A DNA stretch of 64,000 bases from CAKUFA01 sp963618735 (GCA_963618735.1 CAVEUM010000011.1:1-64000); one strand, 5' to 3'; counted from the stretch's first letter, positions 16,828 through 26,320 are shown. Made by a program: numbers and translations. The notes: generated by a model from the sequence alone, not told the origin.

Positions 16828-17190
16828 ATGTCTGTCACTTTGCGGGTTTTGCTGTTGTTGGCTTCGGTGCTGACATTCATCTGGGTATTGCGAAAAATTC
16901 GCAATGCGCAGGTCACCATTCAGGATGCGGTGTTCTGGCTGCTGTCATCGCTTTTGCTGGTGGTTATGGGGGCGTTCCCTCAGCTGGTCATCCGTGCGGC
17001 GGAAATGCTGGGCGTTACATCACCTGTAAACTTTGTTTTCCTGTGCATTATCTTCGTTCTGATGGTAAAGGTATTTCTGATGAGCATAAAGCTTTCCCAG
17101 CTGGAGTATAAACTTCAGCGGCTTGTTCAGCATGAGGCGATTGAAGAAAAGAAGCGTGAGGACGAAAAAAAGCATGGCACAGCAGATTAA
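16828..17190 (+). CDS. DUF2304 membrane protein
   Basis: This 120-residue protein has three hydrophobic helices (about residues 5-20, 32-52 and 68-87) and a charged coiled tail (KREDEKKHG). DUF2304 proteins are regularly encoded beside DPM1-like GT2 enzymes, as here, and likely act as their membrane anchors; the biochemical role is unproven. ATG 16828 has AAGGAGGGCTGACA upstream; the frame is open earlier, but inside the previous gene. Its end overlaps the flippase start by 17 bp. Confidence 0.82.
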   Translation: MSVTLRVLLLLASVLTFIWVLRKIRNAQVTIQDAVFWLLSSLLLVVMGAFPQLVIRAAEMLGVTSPVNFVFLCIIFVLMVKVFLMSIKLSQLEYKLQRLVQHEAIEEKKREDEKKHGTAD

Positions 17191-18427
17191 ACGTCAATCG
17201 CTTGGCAAAAATATGCTCTTCAATTCGGTGGGATCGCTGTTCTACCTCGTTTGCCAGTGGCTGCTTTCCGTGCTATCGGTGCATCTGGCATCCTATGAGG
17301 TTTGCGGCATCCTGACCCTTGCAATCTCGATTACGAATTTCTTCTATGTGATTGCTACGTTTTCTCTTCGGGTTTTTCAGGTATCGGACACGGCCAACAA
17401 GTATTCGGCAGGGAGATATCTGTCAACAAGAATCCTGACGTGCCTGATGGGCATAGGCGGCTGCGTGCTTTTTATGCTGATGAATCAGCAATATACGCAG
17501 AATCAACGGCTGTGCATCATCATGTACATGGTGTTCAAGCTTAGCGAGGCGCTGGTGGATACGTTGGCGGCCGAGCAGCAGAAAGCGTGGAGGATGGACT
17601 ATAGTTGCTATTCCTTCCTGATGCGCGGTGCAGCGATTCTTGTGATTTTTGTGGTATCCATGCTTCAGTGGCAAAATCTTCTGCTGACGCTGACACTTAT
17701 GGCAGGCGCTGCTTTGCTGATTGTTCTGCTGTACGATGTGCCTATGACCCTGCGACTGGTGCCTGTTCACCTGGATTTGTCCTGCAAACGATGTGCGCCG
17801 CTCCTGCGTGAGGCTTGGCCTATGATGCTTAACGGTGCGTTGATGGTTTTGCTTGCTTCTGTTCCGCGGTATCTGCTGGAAATGTATGAGGGGAGCAGCA
17901 CTCTTGGCATTTATAGCTCCATTGCCATGCCGGCAGTGATCATTCAAACGGGGAGCAGCTTCATTTACAGCCCACTGGTAGCACCGCTTTCAGAACAATG
18001 GATGGCGAATGACCTGAAGGGATTCCGAAAGAATGTGTTCAAAACCCTGGGCGCCATTTTGCTGATGGCTGCGGTGGTGATTCTGGGAGGAATTTTGCTG
18101 GGAGACTGGGGATTGCGGCTCATTTATGGCGACAGTATTGCTCCCTATACTTGGCAGCTGACCATCGTTTTGCTGTCCACCCTGAGCCTGGCACTGCTTT
18201 ACTTCTTTGAAGTGCCGCTGACTATTATGCGCAGACTACGGATTATGTCCGTTTTCCATGGCGTTGGCGTTGGGCTGGTCATCATTGCCTCGATGATCCT
18301 CATACCGCGAATGGGAATGCTTGGCGTCAGCGTCAGCATGATTATTGCGGCCGGCCTGGATGCAGTCGCTATGGGCGTGACAACCTACAGACTGACGGGA
18401 AAAATGATGCGTCAAGCCCATCAGTAA
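17174..18427 (+). CDS. Polysaccharide flippase (Wzx/MVF-like)
   Basis: This 417-residue membrane protein has about 12 hydrophobic helices and the plan of the oligosaccharide flippase family: an N-terminal KNMLFNSVGSLFYLVCQW and repeated loop-charged segments. It should move lipid-linked sugars across the membrane. ATG 17174 is chosen because the residues before it do not look like a flippase N-terminus; the overlap with DUF2304 suggests coupling. It is last in the cluster and is followed by a strong terminator. Confidence 0.85.
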   Translation: MAQQIKRQSLGKNMLFNSVGSLFYLVCQWLLSVLSVHLASYEVCGILTLAISITNFFYVIATFSLRVFQVSDTANKYSAGRYLSTRILTCLMGIGGCVLFMLMNQQYTQNQRLCIIMYMVFKLSEALVDTLAAEQQKAWRMDYSCYSFLMRGAAILVIFVVSMLQWQNLLLTLTLMAGAALLIVLLYDVPMTLRLVPVHLDLSCKRCAPLLREAWPMMLNGALMVLLASVPRYLLEMYEGSSTLGIYSSIAMPAVIIQTGSSFIYSPLVAPLSEQWMANDLKGFRKNVFKTLGAILLMAAVVILGGILLGDWGLRLIYGDSIAPYTWQLTIVLLSTLSLALLYFFEVPLTIMRRLRIMSVFHGVGVGLVIIASMILIPRMGMLGVSVSMIIAAGLDAVAMGVTTYRLTGKMMRQAHQ

Positions 18428-18430
18428 AAT

Positions 18431-18475
18431 GAAAAGGCGATAGGAGAGCAGTTCATGCGTTTCCTATCGCCTTTT
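18431..18475. terminator. Bidirectional terminator
   Basis: A 14-bp stem (AAAAGGCGATAGGA with its complement) ends in TTTTTC on the plus strand. It separates the flippase from the convergent dehydrogenase gene. Confidence 0.88.
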
Positions 18476-18483
18476 TCTATAGG

Positions 18484-19437
18484 TCAATCAAGATTGACGA
18501 GATTGATGGGATTGCCCGTCAGGAAGTGATGGATGTTGTCAAATACGATTTCAGCGCGCAACGCCATGGATTCCTCTGTTGCAAAGGCAACATGGGGCGT
18601 CAGCAGGGTATTCGGCGCGTGAAGCAGCGGCTCATCTGCATTCAGGGGAGGCTCTTTGTCAAAAACGTCAATCCCTGCACCGGCCAATTTGCCGCTTTCC
18701 AAAGCAGCGGCCAAGGCAGCACTGTCTACTACGCCGCCGCGTGCCAAATTCAGCAGGATCGCGCCATCCTTCATCTTGCTGATGGACTCAGCATTAATCA
18801 GGTGGTGCGTAGACGCATTCAGCGGGCAGTGGAGAACCACAATATCGGCCTGTGCCAGCAGTTCATCCAAGGGCATACAGGGCACGCTATCGACTGCGCC
18901 GCTCTGATGGGTGCGGCTCGTGCCGATTACCTGGCAGCCAAAGGCCTGGCAGAGCTGCGCTGTACGCTTGCCGATTTTGCCAAGACCCACAATGCCAACC
19001 GTCTTGCCGCGAAGCTCGCGCCCAACAAGACCTGTTTTGTCCTTGCCGCTGCGGCAACGCTCTTCCACCTGCGGCACATGGCGAAGAAGGCTGAGCATCA
19101 TTTCCAGGGCAAGCTCCGCCACTGCTTCATTGGAATATCCGCTGGCGTTGCTGAGGAGAGCGCCTTTTTCCCTGACGGTGGCAAGATCCACATGATCCAC
19201 ACCGGTGAAGGCTACATCCACGTATTGCAGGTGTTCGCAGGCTTCAAGCGCCTCACGGGGCATGGGCATGTTGGCCAGCATGATGATATCTGCATCATGA
19301 ATTTCGTCGGCGAGCGCATGTACGTCGGTGGTCTTCGGGTAACATGCGAAGGTATGGCCGCTAGAGGTCAGCGGGGACACATAATGCTGCAAAAGGGATT
19401 CGGGAATGCCGAGAGATTCTGTCAAAACGATATGCAT
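18484..19437 (-). CDS. D-isomer-specific 2-hydroxyacid dehydrogenase
   Basis: This 317-residue NAD-dependent enzyme has the Rossmann fingerprint VGIVGLGKIGKR near residues 147-158. The catalytic Arg lies in NLARGGVVD, the Glu in FDKEPP and the His in LTPHVAFAT. The family includes phosphoglycerate, hydroxypyruvate and D-lactate dehydrogenases; the substrate cannot be read from the sequence. Length fits the short (non-ACT) class, so serine synthesis via SerA is less likely. GAGGTGATAGAAC precedes the ATG. A weak hairpin lies in the 68-bp gap after plsY. Confidence 0.88.
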   Translation of the reverse strand: MHIVLTESLGIPESLLQHYVSPLTSSGHTFACYPKTTDVHALADEIHDADIIMLANMPMPREALEACEHLQYVDVAFTGVDHVDLATVREKGALLSNASGYSNEAVAELALEMMLSLLRHVPQVEERCRSGKDKTGLVGRELRGKTVGIVGLGKIGKRTAQLCQAFGCQVIGTSRTHQSGAVDSVPCMPLDELLAQADIVVLHCPLNASTHHLINAESISKMKDGAILLNLARGGVVDSAALAAALESGKLAGAGIDVFDKEPPLNADEPLLHAPNTLLTPHVAFATEESMALRAEIVFDNIHHFLTGNPINLVNLD

Positions 19438-19505
19438 GTTCTATCACCTCAAATTATTAATGAAGAAGAAAGCCACCGCCAGTGAACCGACGGTGACAAA
19501 CGATT

Positions 19506-20114
19506 TTATTTCTTACTGAAGCTGATCTTGTTTTCTTTGCCATGAATCAGACGGCCAATGTTTGCACGATGGCGGAACAGGCACAGAGCCAGCAGCACAA
19601 TCGCCCAAAGGATGACCAGCCAGTTTCCCCAGTTGGTTGCCGCGATGATGATGGCAAACAGCGTCAGCATGAACATGGAGCCCAGAGATACATACTTGGT
19701 CAGGTAGATCAGCAGAATGGTCAGCACGAAGCAAATCAAGGCAGGAATCGGGAAGCATACCAGCATCACACCGCAGGAGGATGCAACGCCCTTACCACCC
19801 TTGAACTGGAAGAACACAGGCCAGTTGTGTCCCAAAATGACGAGAATACCAGCCAGCATGGCGCCATAGCGGCTGCCGGTGATCCACCAGCCGATGCCGC
19901 AGGCCAGAGCAGCCTTCAGCGAGTCACCGATAAAGGTTACCAGGCCGTTTTTGAGACCCATGGTGCGCATCACGTTGGTTGCACCCGTGTTCTTGCTGCC
20001 AACCTCACGCAGGTTCGGACCATGCTTGACATGCGCGACCGTCAAACCTGTGGAGAAGGAACCAAGCAAATAAGCAATGACACCTACGATTACGTACTGA
20101 AGCCATACAGGCAT
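19506..20114 (-). CDS. plsY: Acyl-phosphate:glycerol-3-phosphate acyltransferase
   Basis: PlsY makes lysophosphatidate from acyl-phosphate and glycerol-3-phosphate, the first step of membrane phospholipid synthesis. The 202-residue membrane protein shows the three conserved cytoplasmic motifs: GSFSTG, the NTGATN motif in GSKNTGATNVMRTMG, and GHNWPVFFQFKGGKGVA. It starts 3 bp before the end of the der intergene with AAGGAGGG upstream. The der-plsY order is common in Clostridia. Confidence 0.96.
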   Translation of the reverse strand: MPVWLQYVIVGVIAYLLGSFSTGLTVAHVKHGPNLREVGSKNTGATNVMRTMGLKNGLVTFIGDSLKAALACGIGWWITGSRYGAMLAGILVILGHNWPVFFQFKGGKGVASSCGVMLVCFPIPALICFVLTILLIYLTKYVSLGSMFMLTLFAIIIAATNWGNWLVILWAIVLLALCLFRHRANIGRLIHGKENKISFSKK

Positions 20115-20117
20115 TAT

Positions 20118-21452
20118 TTAACCCTCCTTTTTCTTCTCACGCAGGATGAAACGGATGGGCGTACCAGTAAAATCAAAGGTCTTGCGGAAGAAGTTTTCCA
20201 GATATCGCTCATAAGCGAAATGCATCAGCTCTTCATCGTTGACAAAGAAAACAAAGGCAGGCGGGCAGACACTCTGCTGCGTCACATAGTAAATGCGCAG
20301 GCGGCGACCGTTGGTAGCCGGAGGCTGCAGGGAGGCCGTTGCATCTGCCAGTACGTCATTCAGCACACCCGTCGGTACACGCTTGGAGGCCTGTGCCCAC
20401 ACCTGATTGACCATATCCAGCACGGTATTTACACGCTGACCGGTCTTTGCAGAAAGGAACAGCACAGGAGCGTAGTCCATGAACTTCAGGTCTTCCAACA
20501 CCTGTTTGCGGTACTTTTCCAGCGTGCCGGTGTCTTTGTCAATGGCGTCCCATTTGTTGACCACCACCACAACGGCTTTGCCTTCTTCGTGGATCATGCC
20601 GGCAATTTTGGTATCCTGCTCGGTGACGCCATCGTTGGCGTCAATAAGCATCAGCGCCACATCGCAGCGGCGAATGGCAGCGATCGAGCGGAGCACGCTG
20701 TAACGCTCCAACGTTTCATCTTCCACGGCACGCTTGCGGCGGATACCGGCGGTATCGATGATATTGTACTCCGTGCCGTCAACGCCTGTGAAGCGCGTAT
20801 CAATCGCGTCGCGGGTGGTACCGGCAATATTGGAAACCATGGTGCGTTCCTGTCCCAGCAGGCGATTCACCAGAGAGCTCTTGCCCACATTCGGACGGCC
20901 AACCACAGCCAGCTGAAGCACGTGATCGGTTTCTTCCATTTCATCTGCATCGGCTGGGGGAAGATACTTGCAGATTTCGTCCAGCAGGTCGCCCAGACCC
21001 ATCATGTTCACAGCGCTGATGGCAAAGGGATCGCCAATGCCCAGCTCATAGAACTCATACATGTTGTCATTCATGCTGATGTGGTCAATCTTATTCACCA
21101 CAAGAATCACAGGCTTGTGGGTTTTGCGCAGAAGATTAGCCACTTCGCGGTCATCGTCTGTCAAGCCGTCACGGCCATCGGTGAAAAAGCAGATCACGTC
21201 TGCCGTATCCATGGCGATCTCGGCCTGACGGCGCATCTGTCCCAGCAGCACATCCTCGCTGTGGGGGTCAATACCGCCGGTATCAATCAGGGTAAACTTG
21301 CGGGTCAGCCATTCCACATCCGCATAAATGCGGTCACGGGTCACGCCGGGCGTATCCTCTACAATGCTGATGCGCTGGCCGACAACTTTATTAAAGAATG
21401 TTGATTTTCCAACATTGGGGCGACCAACGATCGCCACAAGGGGTCTTGCCAT
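20118..21452 (-). CDS. der: Ribosome-assembly GTPase Der (EngA)
   Basis: Der helps assemble the 50S subunit. This 444-residue protein has two GTPase domains in tandem, each with GRPNVGKS (near residues 9 and 187), DTxG (DTGGIDP, DTAGIRR) and NKxD (NKID, NKWD), followed by a KH-like C-terminal domain. ATG 21452 gives the conserved MARPLVAIVGRPNVG start. The ATG overlaps the DUF512 stop codon (TGATG), so translation should be coupled to that gene. Confidence 0.97.
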   Translation of the reverse strand: MARPLVAIVGRPNVGKSTFFNKVVGQRISIVEDTPGVTRDRIYADVEWLTRKFTLIDTGGIDPHSEDVLLGQMRRQAEIAMDTADVICFFTDGRDGLTDDDREVANLLRKTHKPVILVVNKIDHISMNDNMYEFYELGIGDPFAISAVNMMGLGDLLDEICKYLPPADADEMEETDHVLQLAVVGRPNVGKSSLVNRLLGQERTMVSNIAGTTRDAIDTRFTGVDGTEYNIIDTAGIRRKRAVEDETLERYSVLRSIAAIRRCDVALMLIDANDGVTEQDTKIAGMIHEEGKAVVVVVNKWDAIDKDTGTLEKYRKQVLEDLKFMDYAPVLFLSAKTGQRVNTVLDMVNQVWAQASKRVPTGVLNDVLADATASLQPPATNGRRLRIYYVTQQSVCPPAFVFFVNDEELMHFAYERYLENFFRKTFDFTGTPIRFILREKKKEG

Positions 21453-22759
21453 CAGGTTTCCTCCATTCCACATATGGCTTTCCAGAAGCCTTCGCCGGTA
21501 TTCTCTACAATACGCAGGGGAGCAGGCAGTTTTTGCCGCGCCTCTTCCACACTGGTACCATCCAGGAAAAGGTCACCCTCATTGCGGATCATATTCCGAC
21601 AGATCATGATTTCATCATAGTCTACACCCTGAAGCTGCTCAATCAGGTCACCGCCGGTAATAAGGCCGGTCACGGTAACCGATTCACCAAAGAAATGGTT
21701 CAGGATGGGGATTACATCAATCTGCGTTCCCTTGGGAGCATAGGTGTCAATCATTCGGCGGATAAAGCTTGCCACGGACGTTCCGCAGGCAATGACACGG
21801 CGCTTGGGGCTTGGCACCTCACAGGGGAAATCCTCTGAAGCGTAGCGAATATCCGTCTCAAACAGACGCAGCATGCCTACACCGTTTTCGACCTGCGGAT
21901 AGCCCTCGTATTCCTCGTCCTCAGGCAAGGGAAGGCCGCTCAGACAGTAAAACTCGTCAGACGGGAAAACAAACCGCGTACCCAATCGGCGCAGAAAATC
22001 CTGCTGCATGGGACGGATCATTTCCACCAGCTGCCTTGCAGTTTCGCGGTTGTAGGGATCGACTTTATCCAGACCTTCACGCCATTTGGTCAGACCTACG
22101 GGCACCAGTGCGACACTGCGCGCAGCAGGGCGCATACTCTCCAGATCACGAAGCGTGCGCAGCAGAGCATCGCCATCATTCCATCCGGGGCAGAGCACAA
22201 CCTGGCAGTGATACCGCAAGCCATGTTCTTTCAGTGTGCGCAGACGATCCATAATCTGCCCTGCATGCGGATTGCGCATCATGCGGCAGCGAATCTCAGG
22301 ATCTGTCACGTGCACAGAGATATACAGCGGACTGACACGGCGGCGCAGAATGCGGTCGAACTCCTTGTCACTTACATTGGTAAGCGTAACGAAGTTGCCC
22401 ATCATCAGGGAAAGACGCCAGTCATCATCCTTGACGTAAAGGGTATCGCGCATGCCCGGGGGCATCTGGTCGATAAAGCAGAAGATGCAATGGTTGTGGC
22501 AGGGGCGCGGCTTCGAGATGATGGTCTGATCCAGCGTAATGCCAAGGGGCTCCCAGTCTTCCTTTTTGACATGGAGCACTTCGCGTACGCCGTTTTCATG
22601 CAGCACTTCCAGAGACAGACGCTCCCGCGACGTTAATGCCTGGTAATCGATCTGGTCGATCACAGGCTCTCCAGAGATTTTTTCGAGCTGATCTCCGGCT
22701 TTCAGTCCAAGCCTTTCGGCGATGGATCCCGCCGCAATTTGGGTGATGGTAGTTGCCAA
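21452..22759 (-). CDS. DUF512 protein: PDZ domain plus Fe-S/radical-SAM-like core
   Basis: This protein of about 435 residues has an N-terminal PDZ-like segment (ITQIAAGSIAERLGLKAGDQLEKI) and a Cys cluster C-x3-C-x2-C in PCHNHCIFCFIDQ near residue 85. The DUF512 body shows SVHVTDPEIRCRMMRN and LCPGWNDG. The family is thought to be a radical-SAM-type Fe-S protein; its reaction is unknown. TTG 22759 is chosen because GAGAGGA lies 8 bases upstream and the PDZ starts there; the ATG further up (22840) would add residues that overlap the divergent promoter region. It is coupled to der. Confidence 0.82.
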   Translation of the reverse strand: MATTITQIAAGSIAERLGLKAGDQLEKISGEPVIDQIDYQALTSRERLSLEVLHENGVREVLHVKKEDWEPLGITLDQTIISKPRPCHNHCIFCFIDQMPPGMRDTLYVKDDDWRLSLMMGNFVTLTNVSDKEFDRILRRRVSPLYISVHVTDPEIRCRMMRNPHAGQIMDRLRTLKEHGLRYHCQVVLCPGWNDGDALLRTLRDLESMRPAARSVALVPVGLTKWREGLDKVDPYNRETARQLVEMIRPMQQDFLRRLGTRFVFPSDEFYCLSGLPLPEDEEYEGYPQVENGVGMLRLFETDIRYASEDFPCEVPSPKRRVIACGTSVASFIRRMIDTYAPKGTQIDVIPILNHFFGESVTVTGLITGGDLIEQLQGVDYDEIMICRNMIRNEGDLFLDGTSVEEARQKLPAPLRIVENTGEGFWKAICGMEET

Positions 22760-22879
22760 CGCAAGCGTCCTCTCTTTCTGTGGCAGAACATAAGCCTTCC
22801 ACAACAGATACATTATGAACAATATGCGCCCAAAAGTCAAGGCAAGGCATCATTGACGCATGAAAATATGATGTATTCT

Positions 22880-22908
22880 TTGACAGTTGGCATCAATTGT
22901 GCTATGCT
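22880..22908 (+). promoter_or_regulatory. Promoter of the MATE exporter gene
   Basis: TTGACA (22880-22885) and TATGCT (22903-22908) are 17 bp apart. The 65-base leader ends in GGAGGAAGACT before the ATG. Confidence 0.75.
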
Positions 22909-22972
22909 GAAAACTGTGCGGTTTCTTTATAAGTTTTACAGATGGTACACACGGAGCGTACGGAGGAAGACT

Positions 22973-24334
22973 ATGCGTTCAGGACGTAACGAAGCTGACA
23001 TGACCCAGGGGGTCATTTGGCGGCACTTTGCGAATTTTACCCTTCCTTTGATTCTGGGGCTTTTATTCCAGCAGCTTTATAACACGGTTGATACGCTGGT
23101 TGTGGGACAGTTTGTCGGCACCGAGGCACTGGCAGCAGTTGGAAGCACTACAAGCATTATCAATATGCTGGTAGGGTTGAGTGCCGGACTGTCTACAGGC
23201 GCCAGCGTGGTCATCAGCCAGCGGTACGGCGCTCATGATCAAAAAGGTTTGCACGACGCCGTACATACGACCTTGACCGTGACATTTATCCTTTGCGCTA
23301 TTTTCACGGCATTGGGCATTGCCATTGTTCGGCCTATGCTGAACATGATGTCTACACCTGAAGAGGTCTTTGGCGAAGCAGAAACGTATCTGACCATTTA
23401 CTTCTGCGGTATGACGGGATTGTTGATTTACAACATGGGTTCAGGCATTCTGCGCGCTGTGGGTGATTCTCGGCATCCGTTGTATTTCCTCGTTTTTTCG
23501 GCACTCATGAACACGGGTATGGACTTGCTGTTTGTTGTGGTGTTCAAGAAGGGTGTTGCCGGCGTTGCCTGGGCCACGTTGATTGCACAGCTTTGCTCAG
23601 CTGTTCTGGTGCTGATTACGCTTTCGCGGGGTCAAAGACCGTACAGCATTCAGTGGCGAAAGCTTGGCATCCGCAAGGATATGCTGAAGGAAATTCTGAA
23701 CATTGGCCTTCCTTCAGGCATACAGCAGGGACTGACTTCTTTTTCCAATGTTTTCGTTCAGTCCTACATCAATGCCTTCGGCGCGGCATGCATGGCAGGC
23801 TACAGCAGCTATGCCAAACTGGATGCTTTCATCCTGATTCCTGCTCAGGCAATTTCGATGGCCTCCACGACCTTTGTTGGGCAGAACTGGGGTGCGGGAA
23901 AGAAAGAGCGTGCACGGAAAGGCATGTGGCAGGCTATGGGAATGAGTGTCGCCTGCACGGTAACACTTATGATTGGCACGCTGCTGCTGGCTCGTCCGCT
24001 GCTTCATCTGTTCACCTCGGAAGAAGACGTCATTGCCTATGGCACGCGGTTCATCTCCATCATGACGCCGTTCTACTTCTGCATCAGCTTCTACCAGATT
24101 TTTGCAGGGGCACTGCGAGGCATCGGCAACGCGAAGGCTCCTATGCTGATTATGCTGGGCTCCTTCGTGGTTTTCCGCCAGATTTACCTGTTTATCGCTG
24201 ATCGCTTGGGTGCAGGGTTTGTAGGCGTTGCCCTTGGGTATCCCATGGGGTGGATTGTGTGCTCTCTGCTGCTGTTCATCGCCTATAGACGAAGTGCCCT
24301 GGCGCATATTAACCTGCAAGAAATTCATGCATAA
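22973..24334 (+). CDS. MATE-family efflux transporter
   Basis: This 453-residue protein has 12 predicted transmembrane helices in two related halves. N-terminal TLPLILGLLFQQLYNTVDTL and VGSTTSIINMLVGLSAGLSTGA are typical of MATE cation/drug antiporters; the second half repeats the pattern (IPAQAISMASTTFVGQNWGA). It probably exports drugs or metabolites against Na+ or H+. ATG 22973 is set by GGAGGAAG. It is monocistronic: promoter upstream and a strong terminator downstream. Substrate unknown. Confidence 0.9.
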   Translation: MRSGRNEADMTQGVIWRHFANFTLPLILGLLFQQLYNTVDTLVVGQFVGTEALAAVGSTTSIINMLVGLSAGLSTGASVVISQRYGAHDQKGLHDAVHTTLTVTFILCAIFTALGIAIVRPMLNMMSTPEEVFGEAETYLTIYFCGMTGLLIYNMGSGILRAVGDSRHPLYFLVFSALMNTGMDLLFVVVFKKGVAGVAWATLIAQLCSAVLVLITLSRGQRPYSIQWRKLGIRKDMLKEILNIGLPSGIQQGLTSFSNVFVQSYINAFGAACMAGYSSYAKLDAFILIPAQAISMASTTFVGQNWGAGKKERARKGMWQAMGMSVACTVTLMIGTLLLARPLLHLFTSEEDVIAYGTRFISIMTPFYFCISFYQIFAGALRGIGNAKAPMLIMLGSFVVFRQIYLFIADRLGAGFVGVALGYPMGWIVCSLLLFIAYRRSALAHINLQEIHA

Positions 24335-24338
24335 ACGC

Positions 24339-24381
24339 AAAACAGCAGCCTGCGAGAAAATCAGTCGCAGGCTGCTGTTTT
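24339..24381. terminator. Bidirectional terminator between MATE gene and deoB
   Basis: A perfect 17-bp stem (starts AAAACAGCAGCC) with a 9-base loop ends in T runs on both strands. It serves both convergent genes. Confidence 0.92.
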
Positions 24382-24387
24382 ATTAAC

Positions 24388-25548
24388 TTACTTCAGCAGG
24401 GAGGCGAAGGAAGTCGCGTTGAAGCGGTCGGGGAGTCCAAGCCACTCAGCACAGGTTGCCGCAATGTCGGCATAGGTCTCGCGGACACCCAGGTCACAGG
24501 CCTTGGTCATACCGCGGTGCCACACCAGCAGCGGAATATGCTCACGGGTGTGATCCGTTCCGGGGAAGGTGGGGTCACAGCCGTGGTCGGCGGTAAGAAT
24601 CAGCAGATCCTCATCACCCATGAGGGACTGAATTTCAGGCAGCTTCTGATCGAAATATTCCAGTGCCTTCGCAAAGCCCTCAGGGTCATTGCGATGACCG
24701 TAAGCCATGTCATAGTCCACCAGATTGGTGAAGCAGAGACCGTCGAAATCCTGATGCATGTATTCCAGCCATGCGTCAATACAGGCAGGATTGCCGGCAG
24801 CGTGGTTGGAACCCGTCAGACCCTGATGATCGAAGATGTCCTCAATCTTGCCAACGCCAAGGCTTGCCATGCCGGCAGCCTTGACCTTGTCCAGCAAGGT
24901 TTCGCCAATGGGCGGCAGGGAGAAGTCGCGGCGGCGGGGCGTACGGGTGAAATGACCAGGCTCGCCGATGAACGGACGGGCAATGACGCGGCCAACGCCC
25001 AATTCACCCTGAAGCATTTCGCGGGCGATGGTGCAGAAACGGTACAATTCTTCGCAGGAGTACAGGCTTTCATGGCAGGCAATCTGGAACACGCTGTCTG
25101 CAGAGGTGTAGACAATGGGCTTGCCGGTCGATAGATGCTCAGCACCCAGTTCATCCAGAATCGCCGTTCCGGAAGCAGGCTTGTTGCCGATGGTACCATG
25201 ACCAATAGCAGCTTCAAATTTGGCCATAAAATCGGCAGGGAACCCGTTGGGGAAGGTGGGGAATGCCTGCGTCAAGCGCAGACCGCTGATTTCCCAGTGA
25301 CCGGTGGTCGTGTCCTTGCCGGCACTCTTTTCGATGGCACGGCCATAGGCGCCGACGGCATTGGGATCAGCAGGATAACCCGTTGTGGGAATCTGGCCAA
25401 GGCCCAGCTTTGCCATATTGGGAAGGCTGGGATGGCACTTTTCAACAACGTGTGCGATGGTAGACGCGCCCACATCACCATATTTATCAGCATCGGGCAG
25501 ATAGCCTGCGCCAACGCCGTCAAGGACTGTCAGAAAAACTCGTTTCAT
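24388..25548 (-). CDS. deoB: Phosphopentomutase
   Basis: DeoB interconverts (deoxy)ribose 1-phosphate and 5-phosphate in nucleoside salvage. The 386 residues fit the family. It belongs to the alkaline phosphatase superfamily: the metal site starts with VFLTVLDGVGAG (residues 4-15), the acceptor Thr lies in GKDTTTGHWE near residue 85, and later metal ligands are in TADHGCDPTFPGTDHTREH. AGGAGG lies ahead of the ATG. No other nucleoside gene is next to it. Confidence 0.96.
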   Translation of the reverse strand: MKRVFLTVLDGVGAGYLPDADKYGDVGASTIAHVVEKCHPSLPNMAKLGLGQIPTTGYPADPNAVGAYGRAIEKSAGKDTTTGHWEISGLRLTQAFPTFPNGFPADFMAKFEAAIGHGTIGNKPASGTAILDELGAEHLSTGKPIVYTSADSVFQIACHESLYSCEELYRFCTIAREMLQGELGVGRVIARPFIGEPGHFTRTPRRRDFSLPPIGETLLDKVKAAGMASLGVGKIEDIFDHQGLTGSNHAAGNPACIDAWLEYMHQDFDGLCFTNLVDYDMAYGHRNDPEGFAKALEYFDQKLPEIQSLMGDEDLLILTADHGCDPTFPGTDHTREHIPLLVWHRGMTKACDLGVRETYADIAATCAEWLGLPDRFNATSFASLLK

Positions 25549-25611
25549 AATTCGTAAAACCTCCTTCTGTCTTCTATATTACACCCAAAGCGAAAAAATG
25601 AAAAGGGGTGC

Positions 25612-25640
25612 TTGATTTTTCTTGCGCCTTAGCGTATTCT
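25612..25640 (+). promoter_or_regulatory. Promoter of the HAD phosphatase gene
   Basis: TTGATT (25612-25617) and TATTCT (25635-25640) are 17 bp apart, 31 bp before the ATG. Confidence 0.65.
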
Positions 25641-25671
25641 GTTGATGAGCATGACAAGGAGGATTGAAGAA

Positions 25672-26304
25672 ATGAACAATTGGCCTGCAACCATGCCCTG
25701 GGATGAAATTGATACCGTAGTGTTTGATGTTGGCAATGTGCTTCTGAAATGGAATCCACCCGAGCTGGCGGCTATGATTTTCCCGAATGACGCGGAAAAG
25801 CAGCGGATCGCTGTAGAACGTGTTTACTGTTCACCAATTTGGCCGGAGATGGATCTGGGTAAGAAAACAGTGGCGGAAATTGAACAGGAAATGATTGGAG
25901 AAGACACCGAGATCGCACCTGTGGTGCATCAGGCTATTTACAGCTGGACAACGAAGCTGCCGGAAATTCCTGAAGGCGTTGCAGCCTTAAAGATCTGCAA
26001 GGCGCACGGGAAGAAAACTTGCGTCCTGTCGAACTTTGGCGCAGATTTCTTTGCGGAAGAAACGGCAACTCACGGATTCTTTGAACTGTTTGATGACATG
26101 GTTATTTCCGGCAGAGAACAGCTATGCAAGCCTGATGCTGCAATTTATCATCTGGTGGAGAAGAAGATGGGCTCTGTGCCGGAACGTACGCTTTTCCTGG
26201 ATGACACCTTGCGGAATGTGGAGGCGGCCGTTGCACTTGGCTGGAAGGGACTGCATGTGACGGATCGGCATCGTCTGGAAACTTTTTTCGGAGAAAATGC
26301 GTGA
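25672..26304 (+). CDS. HAD-superfamily phosphatase, YihX-like
   Basis: This 210-residue soluble hydrolase has motif I VVFDVGNVLLKW, in which the second Asp of the usual DxD is replaced by Gly, as in the YihX / epoxide-hydrolase-N-terminal group. Motif II is VLSNFG, the motif III lysine is in REQLCKPDAAIY, and motif IV is FLDDTLRNVEAA. YihX acts on glucose 1-phosphate; the substrate here is unproven. ATG 25672 follows AAGGAGGATTGAAGA. Confidence 0.88.
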   Translation: MNNWPATMPWDEIDTVVFDVGNVLLKWNPPELAAMIFPNDAEKQRIAVERVYCSPIWPEMDLGKKTVAEIEQEMIGEDTEIAPVVHQAIYSWTTKLPEIPEGVAALKICKAHGKKTCVLSNFGADFFAEETATHGFFELFDDMVISGREQLCKPDAAIYHLVEKKMGSVPERTLFLDDTLRNVEAAVALGWKGLHVTDRHRLETFFGENA

Positions 26305-26320
26305 AAAGTCGTTCAAGTTC

